A stretch of DNA of 64,000 bases from Megalobrama amblycephala (taxonomy: Eukaryota; Chordata; Actinopteri; Cypriniformes; Xenocyprididae), in the NCBI RefSeq assembly GCF_018812025.1, contig NC_063045.1, positions 46,099,352 through 46,163,351 on the forward strand, written 5' to 3'. Below, one piece after another: positions 13,531 through 23,483 of the stretch. Positions within the stretch are counted from its first letter, which is position 1, and the number at the start of each line of letters is the position of its first letter. Below the pieces are notes generated by a model. The model saw nothing but the letters and a program-made list of their open reading frames with translations. It searched no databases and was not told the origin of the DNA. A program made the translations under genes and the position numbers.

Positions 13531-16500
13531 GCTTTTGTGTCTGAAAGTACAAATGTCAATGTTTGTTTAGGGTCACGTGAATCTAAAAACAGCCTAATTA
13601 TACTGGAATGTCTTTGCATGTTATTTCGAATATGTGCAATTTTGCAGAAGCAAGGTGTGGCAGAAGCAACTGGGTTTTTGAAGAAGATGTGAAGAACAGT
13701 GACGAGTTAAAGAATGACAGAGTTTCTTATACCTTTGATAGAGCTGGTCGGAATGATGCCTTCCGTTGTACCTCCATAACCACCTGATACGATGCTGGTT
13801 TCATTCAGGTTGGGCCCAGACACCATGACCTGCTGCAAGTCCTACACACATGGAAACAGAGAGAAAAAGAGATCTTAAGAATTCAAAATAGCAAGGCAAT
13901 TGTGTAAGTTCTAAACAAAAAAACATTGGCAAAAGTTGTAAATTGTTAGAAGGAACATTTTAGGGTTAGAATCACATTAAACCTAGAATTAACAAGAATC
14001 ATGTGCCTGTGAGATATTAAAAAAATAATAATATTTAACTTCCTGTGAAAACAAACCCCTCCATGTGTTTCCTTGATGTAGTAAAGGAATTTGACACCAA
14101 AGCTTACCAGGCAATTACAGCACAAGGAAGGAAACACAGTCTGAACAGTTATCTAAAACAAGTCACATTAGTGACTATAAAAAACCGACAACAACCCACA
14201 CCAATGGGATAACTGCATATCTGAGACCATAAACTAAGAAAAAGACCTTCTTACAAACAAACAACAACAGGTCTTCAACAGGGGGTATGTAATTTATTTG
14301 TTAAAGATTCACAATATTAAGTAAACTTTTTTTTTTTTTTTAAAGGTGCACTATGTAACTTTTTTTTGTTCAAAATTAACAAAATTTAATACACCATAAA
14401 TCCTTCTTCCAAAGTTTGTTTTTGTCTTACCCTGATTCACTATGGTAAGCCTATTATTAGTGTTTTAATTTAGACAGCGGAATGCTTTTCATGCAAAATT
14501 TAATATTTACATCACTCGTCCATTCGTTTCTTGTCATATCCGGGACTGTAAATAGAGAAAAGATGCTCCGGCTACTTTGACCTGTGTGGGAGTGGCATAC
14601 AACAAACGAGAAAGGTTGACATGGAGCACACAATCTCCAACCTCTGGGGAATCACCAATTTTAAACAAACGCCGAACACAAAAGTGTCTTCTGGCAAAAA
14701 GAGAACACGACAGAGCTCGTAATAAAACAAGAATCAACATTGGCTTAGGTTTTCGGAGATGGCGGGAACTGAGGAATTTGAAATGTTGTAAAAGCAATGC
14801 GGAGATGGCGTTTTTATTACTCAACAGGTGATTAAGGTATTTTACTGAATAGATAAATTGCCATATGTAGCTCTCTAAAAGAGTTCATTGTAAAGCATTG
14901 TCTATTGTGAAGGGTCATTTCATTATGGTTGCTGTAGCGCCATGCTGGAATTTATTTTCAAGGAAGTAATGTGTTTATTAATGATTATAGCTACAGTAAT
15001 GTCTTTCTTCAGCTAGTCAGCTTGAGATCCTTTCCATCTAAACGTCCACAAAATGCATTCACTTTTGTTTTTTAACTGCTAGAGGGTCAAAAGTTACATA
15101 GTGTACCTTTAAATAAAGTTAAAGAAGAAAGTTTAGTGAGGGATGAACAAAATCAATTTAAAATGTAATGTACAAGTATATGAATATGTAGTACTAGTGA
15201 ATATAGTCCTGTTTCACTGATAGTACAATTTAATTCATTTCCACTGTAAAAGAAATGTCAAATGAATGTGTTGTTTTTGCTAGGATATAAGCAGGCTCAT
15301 GTTATACATATGCTGGTATACAGTACATTCTGTACTGTATGCAGTGACACCTTTAAATAACAAAGAATTAATTATTAGGTTAATACAAATTCTGCTGAAC
15401 ATACTGTATAGAGTTAAAAGGTACTAAAATGCCACTATCCAATGGTTAATACCAAAAAGCGACAAAACAGGATGTTTTTCAAAACAAACAAAATCTTTAT
15501 CACTTGGATTTGCATCTAACCTCAAACACTGATTAATATGGTTTGACAGAAGCCAAAAAAATAATGTGATGTGAAAAAAATGCATGTGATTTGAAAAACA
15601 TCCTGTTTATTGTTACAAGATTATGGGGAGAACTAAAACCATTTTCTGCTGGAAAGACATACACGTGCAAGCAAACACACACACACACACTGCCACCCTT
15701 CCCAGTGATCCTTCTCACCCTGAGGCCTGCGGGACTCCCTACCTTCTCTCTTAAGCTCCACTGAATCTTTGCAGCCTGCACAGACATCAGGGAAGAACAT
15801 GACAACAAAAAGACAAAAGAAAGAAAAGAAACCAAAAATGAAGCACAATGTGAAACAAAACAAACTTGAAAACAGTGGTGATGAAATAATCTATCAAAAA
15901 CACAACGGAATCCATATTTTAGGGCCGATTAGCACCTGTTAATACAATAATGACAGACTTGACAATAAAAAAATACATTGAGTTAAACTGCTCTGTATAA
16001 TTTCAGCCCTTGTTGAGCAATGAATAAACCCTCTTCATAACAAAAGGATGTGGATTAAAAAAAAGAAAAGAAAAAAATGCCACTCTTTCTATCTCTGGGT
16101 AAAGACAAGAACACTTAAAAAGTGTGTTTTCACATTCTGGCTCAATGCTCCTGATCTATTTAAAGACACAATGTAACGCCAAAGTGCCATCTGCCTTTAG
16201 CTTAGACATTATTGCAACTGTGAACATGATCAGCCGCAATCCTCCTGGGATGGGCTTTTTAAAATGGACATAACATGAGAATGACAAAAAAAGAAATATA
16301 TACCTATTTTTTTTTTAAAAAAAAATTAAAACAAATAACCTTTAGTTCCCTATAGGAACGATTCAACCTCTTAGCAAATAAATCGCTTGTGTTTGCGCAA
16401 CACGTCTTCTCCCGGATCCAGTGCCACAGTTGTCCTACAGAGGTGTGTCTTGTGACAACATTAGCACTTTACCTTTTATTTACAGTGGTTTGAACAATAA

Positions 16501-17044
16501 GGAGATTTAAACACTTTGTGCTTGGCTGCATTAGCCTGTTACTGAGACACAAAGACAAGAAAACACATGCTAGACTTCTGAACTAAAGTATCACCACAAG
16601 CCATTTTTATGAAACAAATGCATATTATTATTACTTATTAACAACCTTAATTTGTAACTGATTATTTCAAATCTCCAACAAAAAGCTGAGCAACTATGAA
16701 CGGCAGTGTTTGAATCACCTGCTAGCTTGATTTTTTTTCTCATGGCTGATATTGTGAAACAAAACTAAACAAACTGGGTAGACAGCTAGATTTCAGACTC
16801 TAAAGATATGAGGTTTAGGAAACAGAGGGAGGGGGAGGGGGACTCAATCATTAGGGTAAGTTCAGGTAAACCGGACCGTTTTTTAAAACTGAAATCACTC
16901 TTAAAATGTGTCCCAAATGTAACTGAATCACCATGTATCACTCACCTGCTCCAGACTGTCATCTTCTGCCAGATTCCTAGAGTCCCCATTACTGCTAATA
17001 GGAATCTCCATAGTGGCTGCTTTACTCATCATACTGTCTGCCAT
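8409..17044 (-). CDS. arfip2: Arfaptin-2 (ARF-interacting protein 2)
   Basis: Seven coding exons join in phase into 344 residues (human ARFIP2 is 341): 17044-16946, 13841-13733, 11755-11640, 11542-11321, 9528-9371, 8852-8678 and 8564-8409. Residues about 90-110 ([18 protein letters not shown]) form the amphipathic-helix region. The rest is the crescent arfaptin BAR/AH domain, ending in [33 protein letters not shown] and DLSQKSPEL point to ARFIP2, not ARFIP1. Arfaptins bind Arl1/Arf/Rac1 GTPases and PI4P at trans-Golgi membranes and shape secretory carriers. One intron appears to use a GC donor (11639), and a 33-nt cassette exon may be inserted after residue 33. Teleosts can have a and b copies, and which one this is cannot be told. 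Confidence 0.95.
8678..8852 (-). CDS. arfip2: arfip2 BAR-domain exon
   Basis: 175 nt encoding [20 protein letters not shown] through LKFLEENK. Acceptor CTGTAG (8853), donor GTGCCC (8677). Confidence 0.94.
9371..9528 (-). CDS. arfip2: arfip2 BAR-domain exon
   Basis: 158 nt encoding [20 protein letters not shown] through [13 protein letters not shown] plus a split Arg codon. Acceptor ACACAG (9529), donor GTAAAA (9370). Confidence 0.94.
9988..10914. repeat. 927-bp foldback element in an arfip2 intron
   Basis: AGTACAGTCCAAAACCACTA at the left pairs with the complement of the right end (TTTTGGACTGTACT). The two arms stay complementary for about 400 bp each, with the centre near 10440. Shared landmarks are CAGCATCATTACTCCAGTCT and its mirror AGACTGGAGTAACGATGCTG. 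Partial copies lie at 25795-26107 and 51945-52110. This is a common cyprinid DNA-element type without coding capacity. Confidence 0.8.
11321..11542 (-). CDS. arfip2: arfip2 BAR-domain exon
   Basis: 222 nt (74 codons) encoding [20 protein letters not shown] through [12 protein letters not shown]. Acceptor CCTTAG (11543), donor GTGAGA (11320). Confidence 0.94.
11640..11755 (-). CDS. arfip2: arfip2 coding exon, with GC donor
   Basis: 116 nt from acceptor TATCAG (11756) to ...NTYK. It encodes a Ser/His-rich linker and the amphipathic helix [15 protein letters not shown]. The next intron base pair is GC (AAG|GCTTGT), not GT. The following exon resumes with [11 protein letters not shown], so the junction is fixed by the protein. 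Confidence 0.88.
11756..13732. other. arfip2 intron, low-complexity tracts only
   Basis: Contains A-runs at about 12570-12592 and 13498-13528 and a short tandem (GACTAGGAGTATCAACTAGGAGTATC) near 12530. No exon-like segment was recognised. Confidence 0.5.
13733..13841 (-). CDS. arfip2: arfip2 coding exon
   Basis: 109 nt encoding [20 protein letters not shown], then [16 protein letters not shown]. The human ARFIP2 counterpart is nearly identical in its first 25 residues. Acceptor TGTAG (13842), donor GTATAA (13732). Confidence 0.93.
14340..15112. mobile_element. TTAA-flanked MITE in an arfip2 intron
   Basis: Left end TTAAAGGTGCACTATGTAAC (14340 onward) and right end GTTACATAGTGTACCTTTAA (to 15112) are inverted repeats with TTAA at both outer edges. 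The 770-bp interior has no intact transposase. Confidence 0.8.
15113..16945. other. arfip2 intron around the cassette exon
   Basis: Apart from the candidate exon at 15743-15775 this is unremarkable AT-rich intron with short (CA)n and A/T runs (16305-16326). Confidence 0.4.
15743..15775 (-). CDS. arfip2: Candidate 33-nt cassette exon of arfip2
   Basis: Exactly 33 nt lie between a good acceptor (long pyrimidine tract ending GTGCAG at 15776) and donor GTAGGG (15742). The exon is phase 0 at both ends, like the flanking junction LEQ|DLQQ. It would insert [11 protein letters not shown]. It is inferred from splice signals and phase only. Confidence 0.5.
16946..17044 (-). CDS. arfip2: arfip2 first main coding exon
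   Basis: ATG at 17044. The exon encodes [20 protein letters not shown] and ends ...LAEDDSLEQ before donor GTGAGT (16945). The acceptor CTTTCAG lies at 17058-17057, so 12 nt of 5' UTR (TAACACTCCGGT) precede the ATG in this exon. It aligns with the human ARFIP2 N-terminus ([18 protein letters not shown]). Confidence 0.9.
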
Positions 17045-17582
17045 ACCGGAGTGTTACTGAAAGAGAGAGTGAGATAAGGACAAAAAAAAGATAAGAAAAT
17101 AAAACAGAGAGAGCTCTTCAATATATTACAAAAGGTTGTCTGTGACATTTCAGAATAATATATTCATGAATTCACAGCTGCTAATTAACAATGTAGACCA
17201 GAACTCACTTCAGACAACAAGCACTAGATTATTACAGGCTATCTCACAAGGTCAAAGTGAATGGTATCCAAGGCTGGCTGTCATTCTACATAACACATCA
17301 TTTTTTACAAAACATGAGGCTGAATAAATGTTGACAATGTATTTTTGGATAAAATCTCCCTTTAACTGCAAAATCTACAAGGCCTTCTATACTCCACATA
17401 GCTACGCTTGGCGAAAACACAGAAAAGAGTTTACTCAGGAATGTTCTAATCAAAAGCACTTATCAGATCTGACAGAGCCAAACCCAGTCATTACCACAAA
17501 AGGAACTGCCATGGAGTTCAAGGACTAGATCTTTCACTTCAAACCAATTAACCTGGTTAAAACCCCCTGTGAGTTTCTATAC

Positions 17583-17741
17583 CTCTGTGATATTTCCATT
17601 GATATTTCCTTCGGTTACTCCTTCAGAGCTCATTCTTCTCACACCTGCGGGAGGGGCTTCACAGCGATGAGTGAGCAACTTCTCAAGCAGGCTTTCATTG
17701 TTAGTACTCATAAAGCTCCCAGGCTCGGCCTCCTCAATGGG
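17583..17741 (-). CDS. arfip2: arfip2 upstream exon: alternative N-terminus or upstream ORF
   Basis: The exon is bounded by acceptor TTTTCCTCAG (17743-17742) and donor GTATAG (17582). All 159 nt are open in one frame. From an ATG at 17711 it encodes 43 residues (MSTNNESLLEKLLTHRCEAP...NGNITE). Spliced to the exon at 17056 the frame stops at once (TAA, 12 nt before the main ATG), which makes it an upstream ORF. Spliced past it to 15775 or 13841 it stays in phase and gives an alternative N-terminus. I do not recognise the peptide. Confidence 0.5.
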
Positions 17742-18920
17742 CTGAGGAAAATATAGGAATGTGGGGAGCTATGTAACAATCATGTGACTCATGCAAGTTT
17801 GTCTAAGCTTCAGCTTTAGACAGGCGCTCAGAGAGGGAGCCTCGGTGCTCAGAGGCCTGATTTGAGCGGAGGCATCATAGCCTGCCTTCACATAAGAGCC
17901 ATTTAATTCTCTTGAGTGCTGGAGCATGAAATTTAGGCAGGATAAAAGCTAATGGTTCAGGTCCTATCTGTGAACCACAGGAATGGAAAACTAGCATTAA
18001 TAAATTTGCACTCAGTGAGAAGTGGTGATGGCGGTGAGCCAGTGCAAGTGCTCCTTTACTATAATGATGGAATGGAGGGGATAGGACCATGGTCAGGGAA
18101 TGTGGGATACTGTGACCTTATTGAAGACATTAAAATGAGCACCATTTACTTTGCCACAATTTCATTATGCCATGTCGTTACACCAGAAAACAATGATTCA
18201 ATTTGTGGCTTGCAGTGTCACCCTTGATTAACCAGCATATGTGAATTACATTCTCTGCAGCTGCACATCTGAAACACATGATCATTTGGGATCAATTTGG
18301 TTGACGTGCCTGCAACCTATTGTCAATCATGCAAACCCTCAATTACAGCTCATCTGATGGATACATGGATGGGTGGATGACTACTGACAGATATTTTATG
18401 GAACTTAAGTGCCATTATGTTGCTCTACCTTGCTACATGAGAACTTCGCAATGGCTTCAAAGATCTACAAAATAATCTGGAAGAAAAACAGATAGGCCTG
18501 TAATTTGGCAGCTATGATAATACTACAAACATGCATCAATGACTTTGGCCTTTTTTCCTGTGATTTTCCACAGGATTTGCGGAGGCAGCGTGCCATCTAA
18601 CCAAGGCTGCATCTATGACAACCAGTACAGTGAAAGGACACAACTCAAGCTGGCTGAGGTGATGTTGCCTCATTAAGCACCTTCCTAAAATTAAATCTCA
18701 AGGGACTAGCATGGTAACAAGATGCTCTTTATAACAACACAAGACTAGACTAGTGGTGAGGATTTTAAATCTTCTCAGAGAATTTGAATATTTTGAATCT
18801 ATTTACTGAAACTATTCGTTCAGTTGCCAGTTCTGTATTATGCCAGTGTGTTACGAAGAGTCATTCACTCAACAGATTAGTTTGCAAACACAGAGTCGAC
18901 CAGAACAATTACATCCTTTA
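17742..18920. other. arfip2 5' intron, nothing recognised
   Basis: AT-rich sequence between the upstream exon and a MITE. No convincing exon or repeat family. Confidence 0.4.
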
Positions 18921-19774
18921 TTAAAGGGTTAGTTCACCCAAAAATGAAAATTCTGTCATTAATTACTCACCCTCAGGTCGTTCCACACCAGTAAGACCTT
19001 CATTCATCTTCAGAACACAAATTAAGATATTTTTGATAAAATCCAATGGCTCAGTGAGGCCTCTATTGCCAGCAAGACAATTAACACTTTCAATACCCAG
19101 AAAACTACTAAAGACATATTTAAAACAGTTCATGTGACTACAGTGGTTCAAACTTAATGTTATGAAGCGACGAAAAAAAAAACAAAATAACGATTTCATT
19201 CAACAATATCTAGTGGTGGGCGATTTCAAAACACTGCTTCATGAAGCTTGGAAGCTTTACGAATCTTTTGTTTCAAATCAATGGTTCAGAGTGTGTATCA
19301 AACTGTCAAAATCACATGATTTCAGTAAATGAGGCTTTGTTACGTCATAAGTGTTTCGAAATTTCAATGGTTCGCCAATGGGGAGTGTGACTTAAGCAGT
19401 TTGATACGCGCTCCGAACCACTGATTCGAAGCTTCATTAAACAGTGTTTTGAAATCATCCATCACTAGATATTGTTGAATAAAGTTGTTATTCTGTTTTT
19501 TTTGGTGCACAAAAAGTATTCTCATTGCTTCATAACATTAAGTTTGAACCACTGTAGTCACATGAACAGTTTTAAATAAGTCTTTAGTAGCTTTCTGGAC
19601 ACTGAAAGTGTTAATTATCTTGCTGTCAATGCAGGCCTCACTGAGCAATCACATTTTATGAAAAATATCTTAATTTGTGTTCCAAAGATGAACAAAGGTC
19701 TTATGGGTGTGGAATGACATGAGGGTGAGTGATTAATGACTGAATTTTCATTTTTGGGTGAACTAACCCTTTAA
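18921..19774. mobile_element. TTAA-flanked long-inverted-repeat MITE, family B
   Basis: The left end TTAAAGGGTTAGTTCACCCA is mirrored by GGGTGAACTAACCCTTTAA on the right. The arms pair for roughly 300 bp each (for example the AAACTTAATGTTATGAAGC region near 19150 with its complement near 19535). A second member with different arm interiors is at 52277-53058. It lies in the first arfip2 intron. Confidence 0.85.
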
Positions 19775-20655
19775 AGCATGCTTATAAATCTACTAAAAGA
19801 CTCAAAAAACAGTGTCATAGTCATTCCTCACAAACAACAAAGCAATTCTATCTATATTTTGTCAACTGTTGGCAATGACTGAGGGTATTATTGTTGTTGG
19901 GGGGAAAAAATCATTAGCCTAGACAGCGACTCCTTCAATTAATGATTCTTCAATATGTCCAACCAATGAAATGCTCCTTCACAGACAGCACTCCGATGTT
20001 ATTGGCTCGTACTATACTTGAAAACATGAGGAGCTTCAAACGAAAGAACTTTTAGTACATGGACGAGAACGAAAATGATTCGTTTACTTAAGACTAAACT
20101 AGTGGTGATCTAATCTTTGATCTGCGTGGGCAACTACCTGGGCGAACAGGTGAGACATTGACAGTGACTTCATGAAATTCACCTCGAGAAACAAATACCT
20201 TCAATACATCTTTTCTCTAACAGCTCAAGATTTCTACTCCGATGATGTATTACATCAATAAGACTCAAGATTTCATTTGTCACATACAGAGTCATGGAGA
20301 ATTTATAACCAGCAGTGAAATGTAAACCGACCATATGGCTCGTTCAACCGTGAAACAGTTAAGCATTTTATTTCTCATAACGCATCATTGTCATAATGTG
20401 TCAGGTACAGTCGGCTACCTCAAGCATCCAATGTCCAAGTGACGGTCCTTGTCGCCCAAGGGCCTTTCATTAAAAGAACCCGTTTTTCGTGCATCAAAAC
20501 AGATATAACACACTTGAACCGTAAGATCGCTAGGTAAAGCCACATATTAATTTTTGCTGTTATATATTTCACAGCAATTCACTGATTCAATGTCTGCTTA
20601 CTGTTTAGTGCGATAAGGACTGCATTAATAAATATCACTATAAATGTTATCTTAC
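19775..20655. other. arfip2 first intron, proximal part
   Basis: No exon, RNA gene or repeat family was recognised. Confidence 0.4.
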
Positions 20656-21030
20656 CTGTGTGTTTCCTATTCTAGGATTAGCTATTTGACACGCGTGCTG
20701 AATATTTTATCCCAGTTCATGCGCGATCAAACACTGACACTTCCAAAAGAATGCGGGAATCATAAAAGCATGCATTCATGAAGGCTGAATTTATGTTAAT
20801 TCATAAGCAGGCGGTTTTTCGCATGTTCAACCGATTCCACTATGTCCGGCGGCTTGTTTGTATTATTGGGCGAATCAGCCTCCAGTAGCCCGAAATGCCT
20901 TGCGGATCTGACGACAGGCGCCGACCTTCCTTTAACCGACGTGGAATAAGCAGCTAGCGCGAGGAAGAAGCCATGATGAGAAGGGAAGAGAGCAGACGAT
21001 GCACACGGCATTGGTACCAGGATCACCTAC
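20656..21030 (-). promoter_or_regulatory. arfip2: Probable arfip2 noncoding first exon and promoter
   Basis: On the minus strand, ACACAG|GTAAGA gives a donor at 20656/20655. The DNA from there to about 21030 is distinctly richer in CpG and GC than its surroundings (for example 20690-20960). A 76-codon open frame (21026-20796) lies here but shows no family resemblance. The transcription start could be anywhere within about 20700-21020. Confidence 0.45.
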
Positions 21031-21519
21031 TATGTGTGAAGAATAAAAACTAAACGTACAGAGAAGAAAAAGGTGATGATGATGATTAAAAAAAAATATT
21101 ATTATTATTATTATATCTTAATTTCACTTTTATCAAATACCTAATAATAACCTACAACAACAACAACAACACATTTCTTCAGTCTGTCTTGATGCTTAAC
21201 CTTGGTGTGAATTTTTAAATATTTACTTAAAACTATTTATTATATTATGTTATACAGTATATCAGACCACAAAAATAACAAGAAAACCACTAGATCCAGC
21301 AACCAGTAAATTCCTCTGTTGTTCAGAGGGTGGCAGTATAAGGCAAGGCAAAGCAGCAAAGACAATTGTGAAAAAAAACATTAGGCTATACGAAATAAAT
21401 GTGAACTGAATGTAAATGAATATCAAAGATTTGTAGACTTCAGGTAAAAAAAAAGCATGTTTATTTTTCAAATTTACAAAATACATAGAATTCACACATA
21501 AAATTCACAATTATTTTCT
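21031..21519. other. Upstream flank of arfip2
   Basis: Short ATT and CAA triplet runs near 21100 and 21155. No gene signal before the Tol2-like element begins. Confidence 0.4.
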
Positions 21520-21527
21520 CTAGAAAG

Positions 21528-23475
21528 CAGAGGTGTAAAGTACTTGAGTAATTTTACTTGATTACTGTATTTAAGTATTATTTTTGGGGATTTTTACTTT
21601 ACTTGAGTACATTTAAAAATCAATACTTTTACTTTTACTTGATTACATTTTTTGAGAAAAAAGACTACTTTTTACTCCTTGCAATTTTATTTACAGTCAA
21701 AAAGTACTTATTTTTTGGAGATCACTTCATTCTATTTTCCCTTGCTATTACCAAACCAATTGAATTGCGCTTATGACCAGTTTAATTTAATGGTTATTTA
21801 TTCAATGAGATTCATTTTCACATTCCATAAAATTGGTCAGACTTGTTCATTGGTCCTTTGGAAGTGACGTCATGTTGCATCAATTACCACAATGCACAGC
21901 ACCTTGACCTCAAAGAATATACACTAACAAGAAGCGACACTCAACAGAATGTTCCATTGCAACACCTGCGTCCAGCAGCGGCCTTGCATTTCTGCCATTT
22001 TGGGGTGAAGGCGACTTGGCTGTCCACTAGTTTCTATGGCAATATCAGCTGCTTTGTTAAAAAAAAAAACTTTTTCACAAAACCTTTTTGCTCTCAGTCA
22101 GTTTGGGTTAAAACTCTTTAAAAGATCTAGTATTAGTATTAGACTTATAAACACTGAATTAATACTGACATATGAAATTAAATTATGACATGTATCAGAA
22201 AAACTGGGAATGTTGGATTGCAATAAATATATGAATATAACAGCTTGATTTTGCAGTGTTGTCTATAGTCCACTGAAGCAAAAGTGTCCAAAAGTGGGAA
22301 TTATGCAATAACGGACACAGCAATGCATCATGTATTATAAGATCATTATGTTTTTAGCATGATCCATTAAAACGTATAATATAGCTTATTTCAATTCAGA
22401 CCTAGATATTATTACTATTACTCCACTAGGTCTGAAATATACTGATCGCTGTAAATATGATGATCTTAAATGTATTAATTATTAATTTACTATTAATAAA
22501 TGTGTAAAGTTTCATAAAATGGAAATACTCAATAAAGTAGGCTAACTACGTTACCTCAGATGGTTGAATGGTTGATTCCACAACTGGTAAAATAAAACAT
22601 ATATAGGACAATACAACATTTACTGTGGGAGCCGTACAATTTACTGGTGACTTAATTTAAAAAACTGTTCTACTGCGCTTCTGATTTGGCTGTGAAATTC
22701 GCCGATTTTGGGTGTGTAAGATGTGAAGGATTCAATGCTCCAGTTAGTATTTTCACCCCATAATGGCGGCTGCACTACCGGAGCGCCATCTAGTGACTGT
22801 TGCCTAAAAAGTATCAGAGTGTCGCCTCTTGGGTTCTATACTCTTTGTTGACCTGGAAATTATAACAGTCAGTGGAAGAAAATGGAGGAAGTCAAAAATC
22901 AGCCACAGAATCAAGAGCACCTGTGGCCAACAGTTCATCTGATGATGAAGATTTTTTCGCTTCTTTGAAACAGACAACACATGAAGCCAGCAAAGAGTTG
23001 GATGGATATCTGGCCTGTGTTTCAGACATCAGTGTTTCAGGCACTGCAGGATTGATTTTTAGCCCCAAAAGAGCTAGGCTTGACACTCACAATTTTGAAA
23101 ATCAGCTTCTGCTTAAGTTAAATCCGAGGTTTTGCAACTTTGAGTAGCATGTTGCATACTGGCATTAGGTAGTAGTCTTATAGTTTGATAATTAAATACA
23201 ATTAAACACAAACAGTTCTAAAAGAGGATAAAACTTTGTATGTGGTTCATTCACCATGTTTTTAGAGATTAAAAGCTTAAAAAAGAATCTCTAGTTTTCA
23301 TTCTTGCTGTTACTTTTACTTTTTTAATACTCAAGTACAATTTTAATGTAGTACTTTTTTACTTTTACTCAAGTATGATTCTGGCCAGATACTTTTTCTT
23401 CTAATTTAGTAAAATTTTCACTCAGTACTTGTACTTTCACTTGAGTAACATTTTTGAGTACTTTTTACACCTCTG
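21528..23475 (+). mobile_element. Tol2/Tgf2-family hAT transposon, internally deleted
   Basis: This 1,948-bp element starts CAGAGGTGTAAAGTACTTGA and ends ...GAGTACTTTTTACACCTCTG. It is flanked by a perfect 8-bp target duplication CTAGAAAG (21520-21527 and 23476-23483). The first 200 bp or more and the last 150 bp follow the known Tol2 ends closely, including the many ACTTT/AAGTA subterminal motifs. Only scraps of the four-exon transposase remain, so the copy is nonautonomous. Tgf2, the goldfish relative, is the likely closest family. Confidence 0.9.
22882..23146 (+). pseudogene. Tol2-type transposase remnant (first and last pieces fused)
   Basis: ATG at 22882 begins MEEV...NQPQNQEHLWP, like the Tol2 transposase N-terminus. 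At about 22928 the sequence jumps to C-terminal sequence (DEDFFASLKQTTHEASKELD ... NFENQLLLKL...NFE, stop at 23145). The two pieces are in different frames, so the ATG frame stops after about 28 residues. A GTG-started open frame from 22872 covers the C-terminal piece. The zinc finger, the catalytic RNase-H residues and most of the hAT dimerisation region are gone. Confidence 0.8.
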
Positions 23476-23483
23476 CTAGAAAG

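Noticed and set aside
20796..21026. 76-residue minus-strand frame in the arfip2 promoter region
   Set aside because: No family resemblance, ends before the exon donor, and is explained by the GC-rich first-exon sequence.
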